A stretch of 64,000 nt of DNA from JAFGRR01 sp964563855. GTDB lineage: Bacteria > Planctomycetota > Phycisphaerae > UBA1845 > Fen-1342. The notes beneath the pieces are model-generated. The model saw only the letters and a program-made list of their open reading frames with translations, had not been told where the DNA came from and ran no database searches. Each line of letters opens with the position of its first letter. The first letter of the stretch is position 1. Shown here in pieces: positions 26,107 to 35,001 of this stretch. Where the stretch lies: contig CAZLYU010000005.1 of assembly GCA_964563855.1 (NCBI GenBank), positions 27,199-91,198 on the forward strand. Reading direction: 5' to 3'. Made by a program: the position numbers and the translations under genes.

Positions 26107-27189
26107 TCAGCAGGCGACTTCAGCACCCAGACGCTCGTGTTGCTGAAGTCGCCACGCCACGAGCCCCCGCACGACTTGCGCAATCGCCGGCGCGCACCGC
26201 GCCGGCGACGCGTCCAACACCGCAACCAACTCCGCGGCGATGTCCCGCGCTGCGTGGCTCCGCACCAGTCGCACCTCCCCGCACGATCCGTCATGTCGCG
26301 CCGCCTCGAAGCCCGGCCCCGGTGTGCAGACCAATGGCGCCCCCGACGACGACGCCAATCGAATCGAGTCAGCACCATACGTGACCAACGGCGTGTGAAG
26401 CACGACGTCGGCCGACATCACGCCGCCCCACCAATCATGGTTGTCGCGCGCCACGCGCAGTCCCTCGGCGGCGCCGCACGCCCGCAGCAGCCCGGTCGCC
26501 CGGCAAAGCCCCGGATCCAGCGGATGCAGCCACAAACACGCCCGCGCATGAATCTGCCGCACGAGCAGCAGCGCCCACGCGGCCCGAAACGCCGCCCCGG
26601 GCGAATGAGACGGCAAGAGCGCGATCGTCTGACCGCCCCCTAACCGCCCCGCGCCGCCCGTGTCTACGTTCAGAGTGAGTCCCGCGCAGAACGCCTCGTT
26701 CGGCGCCACCGTCGCGGACATCGGCGCAACGCAATCGGAGGCGCCAATCCTGAGGTCGATGAGACGCTGCCGCGCGAATGCACTGTCAGCCAGCCACACC
26801 GTACGCCTGAAGCCGTTCACGAGCGGTGGCGACGACGCCCTCGGCGTCAGCAGCGGCGTCGACTCCACGAATATCGTCCGCTCGGCGGCCGCACGCAGGC
26901 GGCCGATCTCGGCGATCCAGCATGGCGCCCAACAGTGCACCAGCCCCGCCCCGCGCAGCGCTCGCTCGAGCGTATGGGACCATCCATGCCGCAGCAGATG
27001 CGGATTGACTGACGCGCCCGGCAGCCTCGACGACGGCTTCGCGCCAATGCTGATGAAAGAATGCCGCATCGCAAGCGGCGCCGCCGCCAGCGTCTCGAGC
27101 AGCAGCAAATCGCCGGCGGCGATCTGCCGGTCTACAACGTGCAGAACATGGCGCTCAGCCGCGATGATCGACATACCGAGAGTCTGCAT
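26107..27189 (-). CDS. Glycosyltransferase-like protein of unknown function
   Basis: 360 residues from ATG 27189. No catalytic motif is certain. The layout suggests a GT-B fold: VLHVVDRQIAAGDLLLLETL at the start, a central QTIALLPSHSPGAAFRAAW strand-helix that resembles the start of the second Rossmann domain, and ADVVLHTPLVTYGADSIRLA with SSGAPLVCTP near the place of the nucleotide-sugar-binding loop. The usual E-x7-E motif is missing. It converges on the LolA-like gene, leaving only 7 bases between the stops. Function not assigned; glycosyltransferase is a fold-level guess. Confidence 0.45.
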   Translation of the reverse strand: MQTLGMSIIAAERHVLHVVDRQIAAGDLLLLETLAAAPLAMRHSFISIGAKPSSRLPGASVNPHLLRHGWSHTLERALRGAGLVHCWAPCWIAEIGRLRAAAERTIFVESTPLLTPRASSPPLVNGFRRTVWLADSAFARQRLIDLRIGASDCVAPMSATVAPNEAFCAGLTLNVDTGGAGRLGGGQTIALLPSHSPGAAFRAAWALLLVRQIHARACLWLHPLDPGLCRATGLLRACGAAEGLRVARDNHDWWGGVMSADVVLHTPLVTYGADSIRLASSSGAPLVCTPGPGFEAARHDGSCGEVRLVRSHAARDIAAELVAVLDASPARCAPAIAQVVRGLVAWRLQQHERLGAEVAC

Positions 27190-27279
27190 GGTTCATGCAG
27201 AATTGTCGATCTCACAAAGTGACGCTTAGAATGAGATCGGGGCAGGCTTGATCCGTCGCGCTAGGAACCCACGCGTCAA

Positions 27280-28617
27280 ATGCTCAGCAAGTTTCTGATT
27301 TCCGCCGCGCTGATCACAGCCGCGTTGGGCAGCGCCGGCCTAACCGCCTACTACCTCTACGCGAGCCGGCCCGCGGCCGAAAAGTCCGACGCCGTCCGCC
27401 CGCTGCTCCGGGTTCGTGGCGAGCGCGTTCGGCCGGAAAACGTCACCGAGTCGCTCGTCGGCTACGGCGCGGCCCGAGCTGCGCAGCGCGCCACCATCTC
27501 CGCCGAAATCGCCGGTCAGGTCGTCTTCGTGAGCGACCGACTGGAGGAAGGTCTCCCCGTCGCCGCCGGCCAGGTGCTGCTTCGCGTCGACGATCGCGAC
27601 TACCAGGCGCAGCTCGAACAGGCGAACGCCGCCAAGCGCAGCGCCGTAGCCGAACGCCGACGGATTGATGTCGACGCCGCCAGCCTGCTGCAACAGCGTG
27701 AGATCGCCCAAACGGAACTCGATATCGCGCGCGACGAGCTGACCCGCGTCAAAGATCTGTTCGAACGCGGGCAAGCCGGCGAACGCGAACTCGACGCCGC
27801 CCGCGCCGCCACCCAGCAAGCCATGCGCGCCCTCGCGGAACTGTCGCGAGCCGTCGATTCCATCCCCGAACGACGCGCAGCCGCCGAGGCCGCCGTAGCC
27901 CAGGCCGAAGCGCAAGCCGCTCTCGCCAGCAACGCACTCTCGCGCACCACCATCCGCGCACCGTTCGACGGCGTCATCGAGTCCGAAATGGTCGAGCTCG
28001 GCGAGATCGTCGCCCCCGGCGCCCAGTTGTTCACCATGGTCGACACCCGCCGGATCGAGGTGTTCGTCGAACTCCCCATGTCGTGGTATCCGCGCTTACG
28101 CGTCGGCGCCGCCGCAACAATCTCGACTGAGGTCAATCAAGGCGACACCTGGGTCGGCGAAGTCGCCCGCATCTCACCCAGCGGCAGCATGATGAGCCGC
28201 ACCCTGCCCGTCTACATCGAGGTCGATAACCGCGAGCAAGACACGCCGCTCAAGCCCGGTCTGTTCGTCCGCGCCGCGATCGACGGCCGCCAGTTCGTCG
28301 ACGCCGCAACCACGCCGCGCGGCGCCGTCCAGGACGGCGTCGTCTTCGTCGAGCAGCCTGATCACACTGTCGGCGAGCGCGCCGTCGAAGTCGTCGCCAC
28401 GCTCGGCGAACGCGCCGTGGTCAGCGGCCTCGCCTTCGACGATGTCGTCATCACCAGCAATCTCGACTCGCTCGTCGTGGGCGCGCCCGTGCACGTCGAA
28501 CTCACCAACGAACCTGCGTCCGCGAATCGCGATCGCCAGGACGACGCAGCGACGCCCAGCGCGCAACAGCTCGCCATCGACGAGTCCGCCCGCGAACCAA
28601 CCGAGACTCAGCCGTGA
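27280..28617 (+). CDS. RND efflux periplasmic adaptor (membrane fusion protein)
   Basis: 445 residues. It connects the inner-membrane RND pump to an outer-membrane channel. N-terminal anchor helix FLISAALITAALGSAGLTAY, then the lipoyl half-motifs: ISAEIAGQVVFVSDRLEEGL and, after an alpha-helical hairpin rich in Ala/Glu/Gln (about residues 115-215), TTIRAPFDGVIESEMVELGE. The beta-barrel domain (PMSWYPRLRVGAAATI) and membrane-proximal part follow. Its TGA overlaps the GTG of the pump gene. No tolC-like gene is in the window. Confidence 0.93.
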   Translation: MLSKFLISAALITAALGSAGLTAYYLYASRPAAEKSDAVRPLLRVRGERVRPENVTESLVGYGAARAAQRATISAEIAGQVVFVSDRLEEGLPVAAGQVLLRVDDRDYQAQLEQANAAKRSAVAERRRIDVDAASLLQQREIAQTELDIARDELTRVKDLFERGQAGERELDAARAATQQAMRALAELSRAVDSIPERRAAAEAAVAQAEAQAALASNALSRTTIRAPFDGVIESEMVELGEIVAPGAQLFTMVDTRRIEVFVELPMSWYPRLRVGAAATISTEVNQGDTWVGEVARISPSGSMMSRTLPVYIEVDNREQDTPLKPGLFVRAAIDGRQFVDAATTPRGAVQDGVVFVEQPDHTVGERAVEVVATLGERAVVSGLAFDDVVITSNLDSLVVGAPVHVELTNEPASANRDRQDDAATPSAQQLAIDESAREPTETQP

Positions 28618-31600
28618 GAGCCCTCCCGCGATTCAGCGTGCAAAACCCCGTGTTGGTCGGCGTGCTGATGACCGCTCTAATCATCGGCGGCCTCTACGGA
28701 TCGATGACGCTCGTGCGCGAGATGTTCCCCGAGTCGCGCCCCAACCTCGTCATCGTCTCCACGGCCTACCCCGGCGCCAGCCCCGAGGAAGTCGAGAGAG
28801 GCATCGCACTGCGCTTCGAAGAAGCCGTGCAAACCATCGACAACATTCAGGAAATCAAGACCACCGTCGCCGAGGGGCTGTGCACCATCACCCTCGAGTT
28901 CGACAACGATCTCGACGACATCGACCAGGCGGTGATCGACGTCAAAAACGCGATCGACGCCATCCCCCGCGACGAACTCCCCGAGCAGGCCGAAGAGCCC
29001 GTCGTCGCCGAAGGCGAACCCCTCCTGCCCGTCATCTCCGTCGCCATCTACGGCGACGCCGACGAGCACGAACTCAAGCAGGTCGGCGAAGACGTACGCG
29101 AAGACCTCTTGCAATTGCCCGGCGTCACCGAAGTCAGCTTGTCCGGCGTGCGCAAGGCGGAGCTGACCGTCGAAATCGAGCCTCAAACCATGGCCGCCTA
29201 TCGCCTGTCGCTGGCTGATATCGCCGGCGCCATTCGCGAAGCCAATCTCGATCTGCCCGGCGGACAGGTCAAAACGCGCGCGCAGAACATCTCACTCCGC
29301 ACGCTCGGCGAGACCGACGAAGCCGAACGCATCGAAGACACCATCGTGCTCACCGATCCGAACGGCGCCGTCGTCCGCGTGCGCGACCTCGGACGCGTCA
29401 TCGACGCCTTCGAAGACACCGACACCGCCGGACGCTACAACGACAAACCCGCCGTCGACATCACGGTGCAGAAAAAGGGCGATCAGGACGCGATCGAAAT
29501 CGCTGACAAGGTGCGCGCCTACGTCGCCGGCCGGCTCGGCGAGCCGCTCGAACTCACCTGGTTCGAACGCCTGCAGGGGCTGATCGGCATCGAGACGACG
29601 CGCGAACGCATCTACGCCCGCGCTCTGAACGACCCCCTGCCCGACAACCTCAACATGGGGTTGCACAACAACCTGGTGCGCTTCATCGAAAGCCGGCTCG
29701 ATCTGCTGCAGCGCAACGGCGCCATGGGGCTCACGCTCGTCTTCCTCTCGCTGCTCATCTTCCTCAACTGGCGCGTCGCCTTCTGGGTCCTGATGGGGCT
29801 GATCGTCTCCATCTGCGGCGCCATCATCCTCATGAGCTTCACCGGCACCACCCTGAACCTCATCACGATGTTCGGCCTCATCGTCGTGCTCGGCATCATC
29901 GTCGACGACGCAATTGTCGCCGGCGAGAACATCTACGCCCGGTTCGAGCAAGGCGAGTCGCCCGATGTCGCCGCCGTACACGGCGCCCAGCAGGTCGCGT
30001 GGCCCGTCACGATCGCGGTGCTCACCACGATCGCGGCGTTCGCCCCGCTCATGTTCATCGACGGGCGTTTCGGCGACTTCATGGGCCAACTGCCCATCGT
30101 CGTGATGTGCGCACTCTCCGTGTCGCTCATCGAATCGCTGATGATTCTGCCGTCGCACCTGTCCGAGTCGCTGCGAAAGGTGAAACGCCCAACACGGCCG
30201 CCGGCACGCGACGAAAACGCGGCGCAGCGCGACGACGCTCCGGCCCATCGCCCGTCGCCGTTCGCACACCTGCTGAGCGAAGTGCTCCCAAATCGCTTCG
30301 AGCGCTTCCTGCGCGTCGCCGCCAATTGGCGCTACGTCACGCTCGCCGTCGCCACCGCTGCACTCATCGCCGCCGTCGGGCTCGTCATCGGCGGACGGCT
30401 GCCGGTCGTCTTTCTGCAAAAAATGGAATCCGAAACGCTCCTCATCAACGTTGAGATGCCGCTCGGCACACCCGCCGAAGAAACCGGCCGCGTCATGAAG
30501 GTCGTCGAACAGGCCGTCATGGACTTGCCCGACGAAGAACGCAACAACGTCTACACGCTGCTCGGCGGAAGACTCAACGTCTCCAGCGACTCGGGCGCCA
30601 TGCAGTTCCAGTCGCATCTCGGCCAGTCAATCCTCGAACTCACCAGCCTCGAGTATCGTGATCGCAGCAGCGAAGACATCAAAGCCGAACTCCGCGCCAA
30701 AACCGCCGACCTCGTCGGCGTGAAGTCGCTCAAGTTCGAGGAAATGTCCGGCGGCCCCGGCGGCGCCGAGATCCAGCTCGAGATCACTTCCGAAGATCTC
30801 GACGCCCTGCTCGACGCTCGCAACCGCCTGAAGCAGGCCCTCTCCGAATACGCCGGCGTCTACGACATCGCCGACAACTACGAGAGCGGTCGCCGTGAGC
30901 TGCGCATCACCCTGCTCGACAGCGCCCGCCCGCTCAACATCACCACCCGCAGCCTCGCGACCGAAGTGCGCGGCGCCTTCTTCGGTCTCGAAGCCCGCAC
31001 GATTCAGCGGCAGCGCGAAGACGTCGATATCCGCGTCCGATTTCCCGAAGAACAGCGCGGCCAGGTCGCATCGCTCGAGTCGCTCCGCGTGAAAACCCCC
31101 ATGGGCGACATGGTCCCGCTGACCGAGGTCGCCCGCATCGAAGACACCCGCGGCTACGCGACCATCAACCGCATCGACCAGCGCCGCGCGGTCACCGTCA
31201 CCGCCGACGTCGACAAGGCCGAAACCAGCGACCGCGTGCTCGCAGCCCTCCCGCCGCTCATGGCGCAACTCGAGCGGGAGCACCCCGGACTGCGCGTCGA
31301 CTTCGCCGGCAACAAACGCGAGCTGGCCAAATCGCTCAACTCGCTCTACCGCGATTCCGCGATCGCGATCATGATCATCTACGTCATGCTTTGCGGCCTG
31401 TTTGGCAGCTACCTCCAGCCGCTCGTCGTCCTCGCCGCGGTCCCGTTCGGCATCACCGGAGCGCTGGTCGGCCACTATCTGCTCGGGTATCCGCTCACCC
31501 TGCTGTCGTTCATCGGCATCGTCGCGCTGATCGGCATCGTCGTGAACGACTCGCTGATCCTCGTCGACTTCGTCAACACCGGCATCCGCTCGGGCAAATC

Positions 31601-31880
31601 GGTCTTCGAAGCCGTCATCAGCGCCGGCCGCCGACGCCTGCGCCCCATCCTGCTCACCTCGCTCACCACCATCCTCGGCTTGCTGCCGCTCCTCGCCGAG
31701 CAAAGCTTCCAGGCGCGCTTCCTCATTCCGATGGCGATCTCGATCAGCTTCGGCCTGCTCTTCGCCACCGTGCTGACGCTGGTGGTCGTGCCGTCGCTGT
31801 TCCTGATTCTCGAAGACTTCAAGCGCCTCGTCCGCCGCCCGACCACGGCGGCGACGTTGGAGCATGTGGTGGTGGAGTAG
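28614..31880 (+). CDS. RND efflux transporter permease
   Basis: 1088 residues from GTG 28614, overlapping the adaptor by four bases. Twelve membrane helices in two halves with large periplasmic loops. The proton-relay aspartates are in GIIVDDAIVAGENIYARF (TM4), and the second half shows GIVVNDSLILVDFVN and RPILLTSLTTILGLLPLL, all standard RND motifs. TM1 starts FSVQNPVLVGVLMTALIIGG. The substrate cannot be told from the sequence. It is closer to the generic AcrB/MdtB-like export family than to metal pumps, since no metal-binding motif is seen. Confidence 0.94.
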   Translation: MRALPRFSVQNPVLVGVLMTALIIGGLYGSMTLVREMFPESRPNLVIVSTAYPGASPEEVERGIALRFEEAVQTIDNIQEIKTTVAEGLCTITLEFDNDLDDIDQAVIDVKNAIDAIPRDELPEQAEEPVVAEGEPLLPVISVAIYGDADEHELKQVGEDVREDLLQLPGVTEVSLSGVRKAELTVEIEPQTMAAYRLSLADIAGAIREANLDLPGGQVKTRAQNISLRTLGETDEAERIEDTIVLTDPNGAVVRVRDLGRVIDAFEDTDTAGRYNDKPAVDITVQKKGDQDAIEIADKVRAYVAGRLGEPLELTWFERLQGLIGIETTRERIYARALNDPLPDNLNMGLHNNLVRFIESRLDLLQRNGAMGLTLVFLSLLIFLNWRVAFWVLMGLIVSICGAIILMSFTGTTLNLITMFGLIVVLGIIVDDAIVAGENIYARFEQGESPDVAAVHGAQQVAWPVTIAVLTTIAAFAPLMFIDGRFGDFMGQLPIVVMCALSVSLIESLMILPSHLSESLRKVKRPTRPPARDENAAQRDDAPAHRPSPFAHLLSEVLPNRFERFLRVAANWRYVTLAVATAALIAAVGLVIGGRLPVVFLQKMESETLLINVEMPLGTPAEETGRVMKVVEQAVMDLPDEERNNVYTLLGGRLNVSSDSGAMQFQSHLGQSILELTSLEYRDRSSEDIKAELRAKTADLVGVKSLKFEEMSGGPGGAEIQLEITSEDLDALLDARNRLKQALSEYAGVYDIADNYESGRRELRITLLDSARPLNITTRSLATEVRGAFFGLEARTIQRQREDVDIRVRFPEEQRGQVASLESLRVKTPMGDMVPLTEVARIEDTRGYATINRIDQRRAVTVTADVDKAETSDRVLAALPPLMAQLEREHPGLRVDFAGNKRELAKSLNSLYRDSAIAIMIIYVMLCGLFGSYLQPLVVLAAVPFGITGALVGHYLLGYPLTLLSFIGIVALIGIVVNDSLILVDFVNTGIRSGKSVFEAVISAGRRRLRPILLTSLTTILGLLPLLAEQSFQARFLIPMAISISFGLLFATVLTLVVVPSLFLILEDFKRLVRRPTTAATLEHVVVE

Positions 31881-32193
31881 GCCGGCGCCGTCGACGGAGC
31901 GCGGCCGGAACGGCCACCGCGCGCAGATGACCGCGCCGGAGAGGGAAGCGTCGGCCGTCTCTACCCCGTCGGCGCCATGCGGACCGACGTGCACGACCTG
32001 GTCAGCGGAAATGGTTCACACACTGCCGGACGGCAGGGCCGCGTCCGTCACGGAACGTAACCCCTCGTTGTTCGAAGCAGAGTCGGCTTCGGCAGCCACG
32101 CACGGGTCAGTTGTGCTGCCCCATGCCACCCGCCCGTTCATCGTTGCATCGTAGTCCCGCTCAATCGTCAGCGACACCGATCTCCAGCAAAGA
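31881..32193. other. Intergenic, no gene recognised
   Basis: 313 bases between the convergent RND gene and DUF362 gene. A GC-rich hairpin (GCGCGGCC with GGCCACCGCGC, near 31900-31925) could end transcription, but it has no T-run. Confidence 0.4.
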
Positions 32194-33471
32194 CTACGAC
32201 GCCGCCCGATGACGCGCCTTCGCCGCAAACTCCGGCGCCTCGCGCACGCACGTCCCCAGAATCGACAGCGACTTCTTAAACGCCGCCCAGCCGGTGCGCT
32301 TGATCACCGCCGGCTCCGTACCGACCTCGGGGAAGCCGGCGGCGTTCGCCTGCGCCTGCACGGCGTCCCAGTTATGGAACAGCTTACCCCAATCGCTCTC
32401 GAGCACGTCCGACATCAGTTGCTTGGCTTTGGTCGGATACCAGAACGAGTCGTGATAGATCACGCTCGCGACATACGCCCACGGCGCCAGCACGGTCTTC
32501 AGCGACCACTCGATCGGCCGCTTGAGCGGACCCCAGTAGATGCGATGCTGCATCTTGCTGGCGAACGTCATCTTCTGGAACGGGCCGACGAAGTTCCAGT
32601 TCTCCTTCGCCGCCTCCACGTCGCCGACCAATTCGATCTTCGACACGTCGCCGCAGCCGAGCCCCAGCTCGTGGCCCAGCTTGATGAACTTGATGCTCAT
32701 CGGGTCCATGCCCATGAGCTTGGCCGCCACCGCGTCGATCGCGACCTGGTCGCGGCTGGCGAGGATGACGTTCTTCACGTGCGGAATCATGCAGCGCGGG
32801 CCGGGGCCGTCGCCGACAAATGTGCCATCCATCACGGCAAACACCCCGCGATGAATCTTCTTCTGAATCATCAGCAGATCGCACAGCGTTTCGTGAATGA
32901 CCGGGTGGGTCCAGTGCCGCCGCTCGTTGAGCAAGCCGCCGAACGCGTTTTTCATCGCGCCGGTGGTGGTCGTGAAGATGTGCGTCTTCACGGTCGGCAG
33001 GTGGATGATGTTCTCCCCGATGAATCGCTTCGGAATGTGGAAGCCCTGCGGGTAGACCTCATTGAGGCACAGAAACTTGTCGGTCAGGTCGCCGACGGCG
33101 TCGCGAATGTGGATCCAGTCTTCGCCTTCATACAAGTGCACGTTGCGCAGGCCATGCGCTTCGACCACATTGAGCTGTTTGTTCTCGCGCTCGCCGAAGT
33201 GCGCGTCGATCACGACGGTGCGGTTGTGACAGGCGTGAATCAGGTCGCTGCTGTAGCCGTCCTGCTTCATCGCGTTGATCACGCCGTCAAGCTGCCACGG
33301 CGTGGTCGAGCTGCCGGGGTAGAAGAAGTGCCACGAAATATTCACCTTCAGCGCCGTGTCGGCGTCTTTGGCGACCTCTTCCTGATAGTCGGCGAGGTTG
33401 AGCAATTCGTGATAATCGCGCCGCACGGTGGCGGGGGAAGTTCGCAAGATGGCGACTTTCGCAGCAGACAT
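32194..33471 (-). CDS. DUF362 domain protein
   Basis: 425 residues from ATG 33471 (AAAGGA 5-6 bases upstream); the open frame goes 27 codons further but lacks a ribosome site. DUF362 features: VAILRTSPATV at the N-terminus, LKVNISWHFFYPGSSTTPWQ, NIIHLPTVKTHIFTTTTGAM followed by KNAFGGLL (the family's K-T-H and K-N-x-F-G stretch), and AVMDGTFVGDGPGPR plus VAIDAVAAKLMGMDP. No Fe-S cysteine cluster and no export signal are present, so it is probably cytoplasmic. The family's reaction is not known to me. It is one of three DUF362 proteins in the window. Confidence 0.85.
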   Translation of the reverse strand: MSAAKVAILRTSPATVRRDYHELLNLADYQEEVAKDADTALKVNISWHFFYPGSSTTPWQLDGVINAMKQDGYSSDLIHACHNRTVVIDAHFGERENKQLNVVEAHGLRNVHLYEGEDWIHIRDAVGDLTDKFLCLNEVYPQGFHIPKRFIGENIIHLPTVKTHIFTTTTGAMKNAFGGLLNERRHWTHPVIHETLCDLLMIQKKIHRGVFAVMDGTFVGDGPGPRCMIPHVKNVILASRDQVAIDAVAAKLMGMDPMSIKFIKLGHELGLGCGDVSKIELVGDVEAAKENWNFVGPFQKMTFASKMQHRIYWGPLKRPIEWSLKTVLAPWAYVASVIYHDSFWYPTKAKQLMSDVLESDWGKLFHNWDAVQAQANAAGFPEVGTEPAVIKRTGWAAFKKSLSILGTCVREAPEFAAKARHRAAS

Positions 33472-33695
33472 CAGATTCCTTTGCGTGATCAAATCCAAAC
33501 GCCGAGCGCCGCGCCCGGCCGCGCCCGCGGAGCAGTCCGGCGGTCGGCGCATGCTGCATCGTACGACTTCTCATCGCATCCGGCACTTTTCGCGCGACGG
33601 GTTGACCGGCCCACGCGCATCCGCCGAAGCGCATGAGCGAGAGGCCGTCGGCGGAAGCGACGACCAGCGTCCGCCCCCGTCCCGTGAGTCGTCCT

Positions 33696-34916
33696 ATGCG
33701 AATCGGAATCGTCACCACCTGGTTCGAACGCGGCGCCGCGATGGTCTCGCGCGCCTACCGCGACGTCCTCGCCGCAGACCATGACGTGTTCATCTACGCC
33801 CGCGCCGGTGAAACCTACGGCATCGGCGACCCGGCCTGGGACACGCCAAACGTCACCTGGGGCCGCCGGGCGTGGGGCGCGGATTACACCAAGATCGACT
33901 GGCGCGAGTTTCGCCGCTGGGTGTTCGACCAACAGCTCGACACGGTGCTCTTCAACGAGCAGATCTGCTGGGCCCCGATCGTGCTCGCGCGGCGCGAGCT
34001 CCCAGTCTCGATCGGCGCCTACGTCGACTACTACACCGCCGAGACCGCGCCCCTGTTCCGCCTATACGACTACCTCATCTGCAACACGCAGCGCCACTTC
34101 AGCGTGTTCGCCGAGCACGGCAACGCGCACCATGTGCCGTGGGGAACCGATCTCGACCTGTTCCGCCCCCAGCCCGAACGCCGACCCGCCGGACCCCGTA
34201 CGTTCTTCCTTTCCGGGGGCATGAATCCGCCGCGCAAGGGCGCGTTGCCGGCGTTGCAGGCGTTCCACGAGCTCGACGCCGATTGGCGCTTTCTGTTTCA
34301 CATCCAGGCGCCGCTGTCGCGCTATCCGGCGATGGCCGAAATCTGCACAGCCGACCCGCGCATCGAGGTGGTCGAAGGCGCCGTTACCGCGCCGGGGCTC
34401 TATCACCGCGGCGATGTGTACGTCTACCCCGCGCTGCTCGACGGCATCGGACTGACCGTGCCCGAGGCCCTGGCCTGCGGCCTACCGGTCGTCGCGACCG
34501 ACAACGCGCCCATGAACGAGTTCGTCAAGCACGGCGAAAACGGCTGGTGCATTCCGCCGCACGAGTTCCGCGGCCGGTCCGACGGCTACTACTGGGCGGA
34601 GGCGCACTGCACCGTCGCGGCGATCAAAGCGGCGCTGCAACAGTGCGTCGACGTCGAAGACGATCTGCCGCGCTTTCGACAGGCGGCCCGCACCAGTGCC
34701 GAAACGCAGCTCAACTGGACCGCGAACAGCGCAACCATGGTGCGGCAGTTTCGCGACATCGCCGACCGGCGGCATCGCATCGAAGGGCTCGAGCGACTCG
34801 AAGGCCGCGCGCTGCGACTGTGTCGACTGTCGCCGAACAAGGCGTGGGTGAAATGGCTGTTCGACCGCACGCGCGCCGCGCGGGCGCCCTTCAGCACCGC
34901 GCTGGTGTACGGATAG
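33696..34916 (+). CDS. GT4 family glycosyltransferase
   Basis: 406 residues if started at ATG 33696, where the Rossmann strand MRIGIVTTWFERGAA begins; ATG 33633 adds a low-complexity 21-residue extension, and neither has a clear ribosome site. A retaining GT-B transferase. Donor-binding region: FFLSGGMNPPRKGALPAL, then DVYVYPALLDGIGLTVPEALACGLPVVATD, which contains the E-x7-E-like end with Glu in PEAL. It probably adds a sugar to a surface glycan. It stands alone, divergent from the DUF362 gene. Confidence 0.88.
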   Translation: MRIGIVTTWFERGAAMVSRAYRDVLAADHDVFIYARAGETYGIGDPAWDTPNVTWGRRAWGADYTKIDWREFRRWVFDQQLDTVLFNEQICWAPIVLARRELPVSIGAYVDYYTAETAPLFRLYDYLICNTQRHFSVFAEHGNAHHVPWGTDLDLFRPQPERRPAGPRTFFLSGGMNPPRKGALPALQAFHELDADWRFLFHIQAPLSRYPAMAEICTADPRIEVVEGAVTAPGLYHRGDVYVYPALLDGIGLTVPEALACGLPVVATDNAPMNEFVKHGENGWCIPPHEFRGRSDGYYWAEAHCTVAAIKAALQQCVDVEDDLPRFRQAARTSAETQLNWTANSATMVRQFRDIADRRHRIEGLERLEGRALRLCRLSPNKAWVKWLFDRTRAARAPFSTALVYG

Positions 34917-34936
34917 CTCCCCTCCGTCAATGAAAG

Positions 34937-34980
34937 AACGGTGATCGCAGCCGCCGTTGCGGCAGGCGCGATCACCGTTT
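34937..34980. terminator. Bidirectional hairpin
   Basis: AACGGTGATCGC (34937-34948) pairs with GCGATCACCGTT (34968-34979) around a GC-rich loop, followed by T-rich sequence. It separates the GT4 gene from the convergent chemoreceptor gene. Confidence 0.75.
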
Positions 34981-35001
34981 CGCTTTCCGTTTCCGGTTGG
35001 C

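Noticed and set aside
29292..31994. Two long minus-strand frames (441 and 455 codons) under the RND permease
   Set aside because: Their composition (runs of Glu, Asp, His, Gly) is typical of antisense shadows, and the plus-strand pump is complete.
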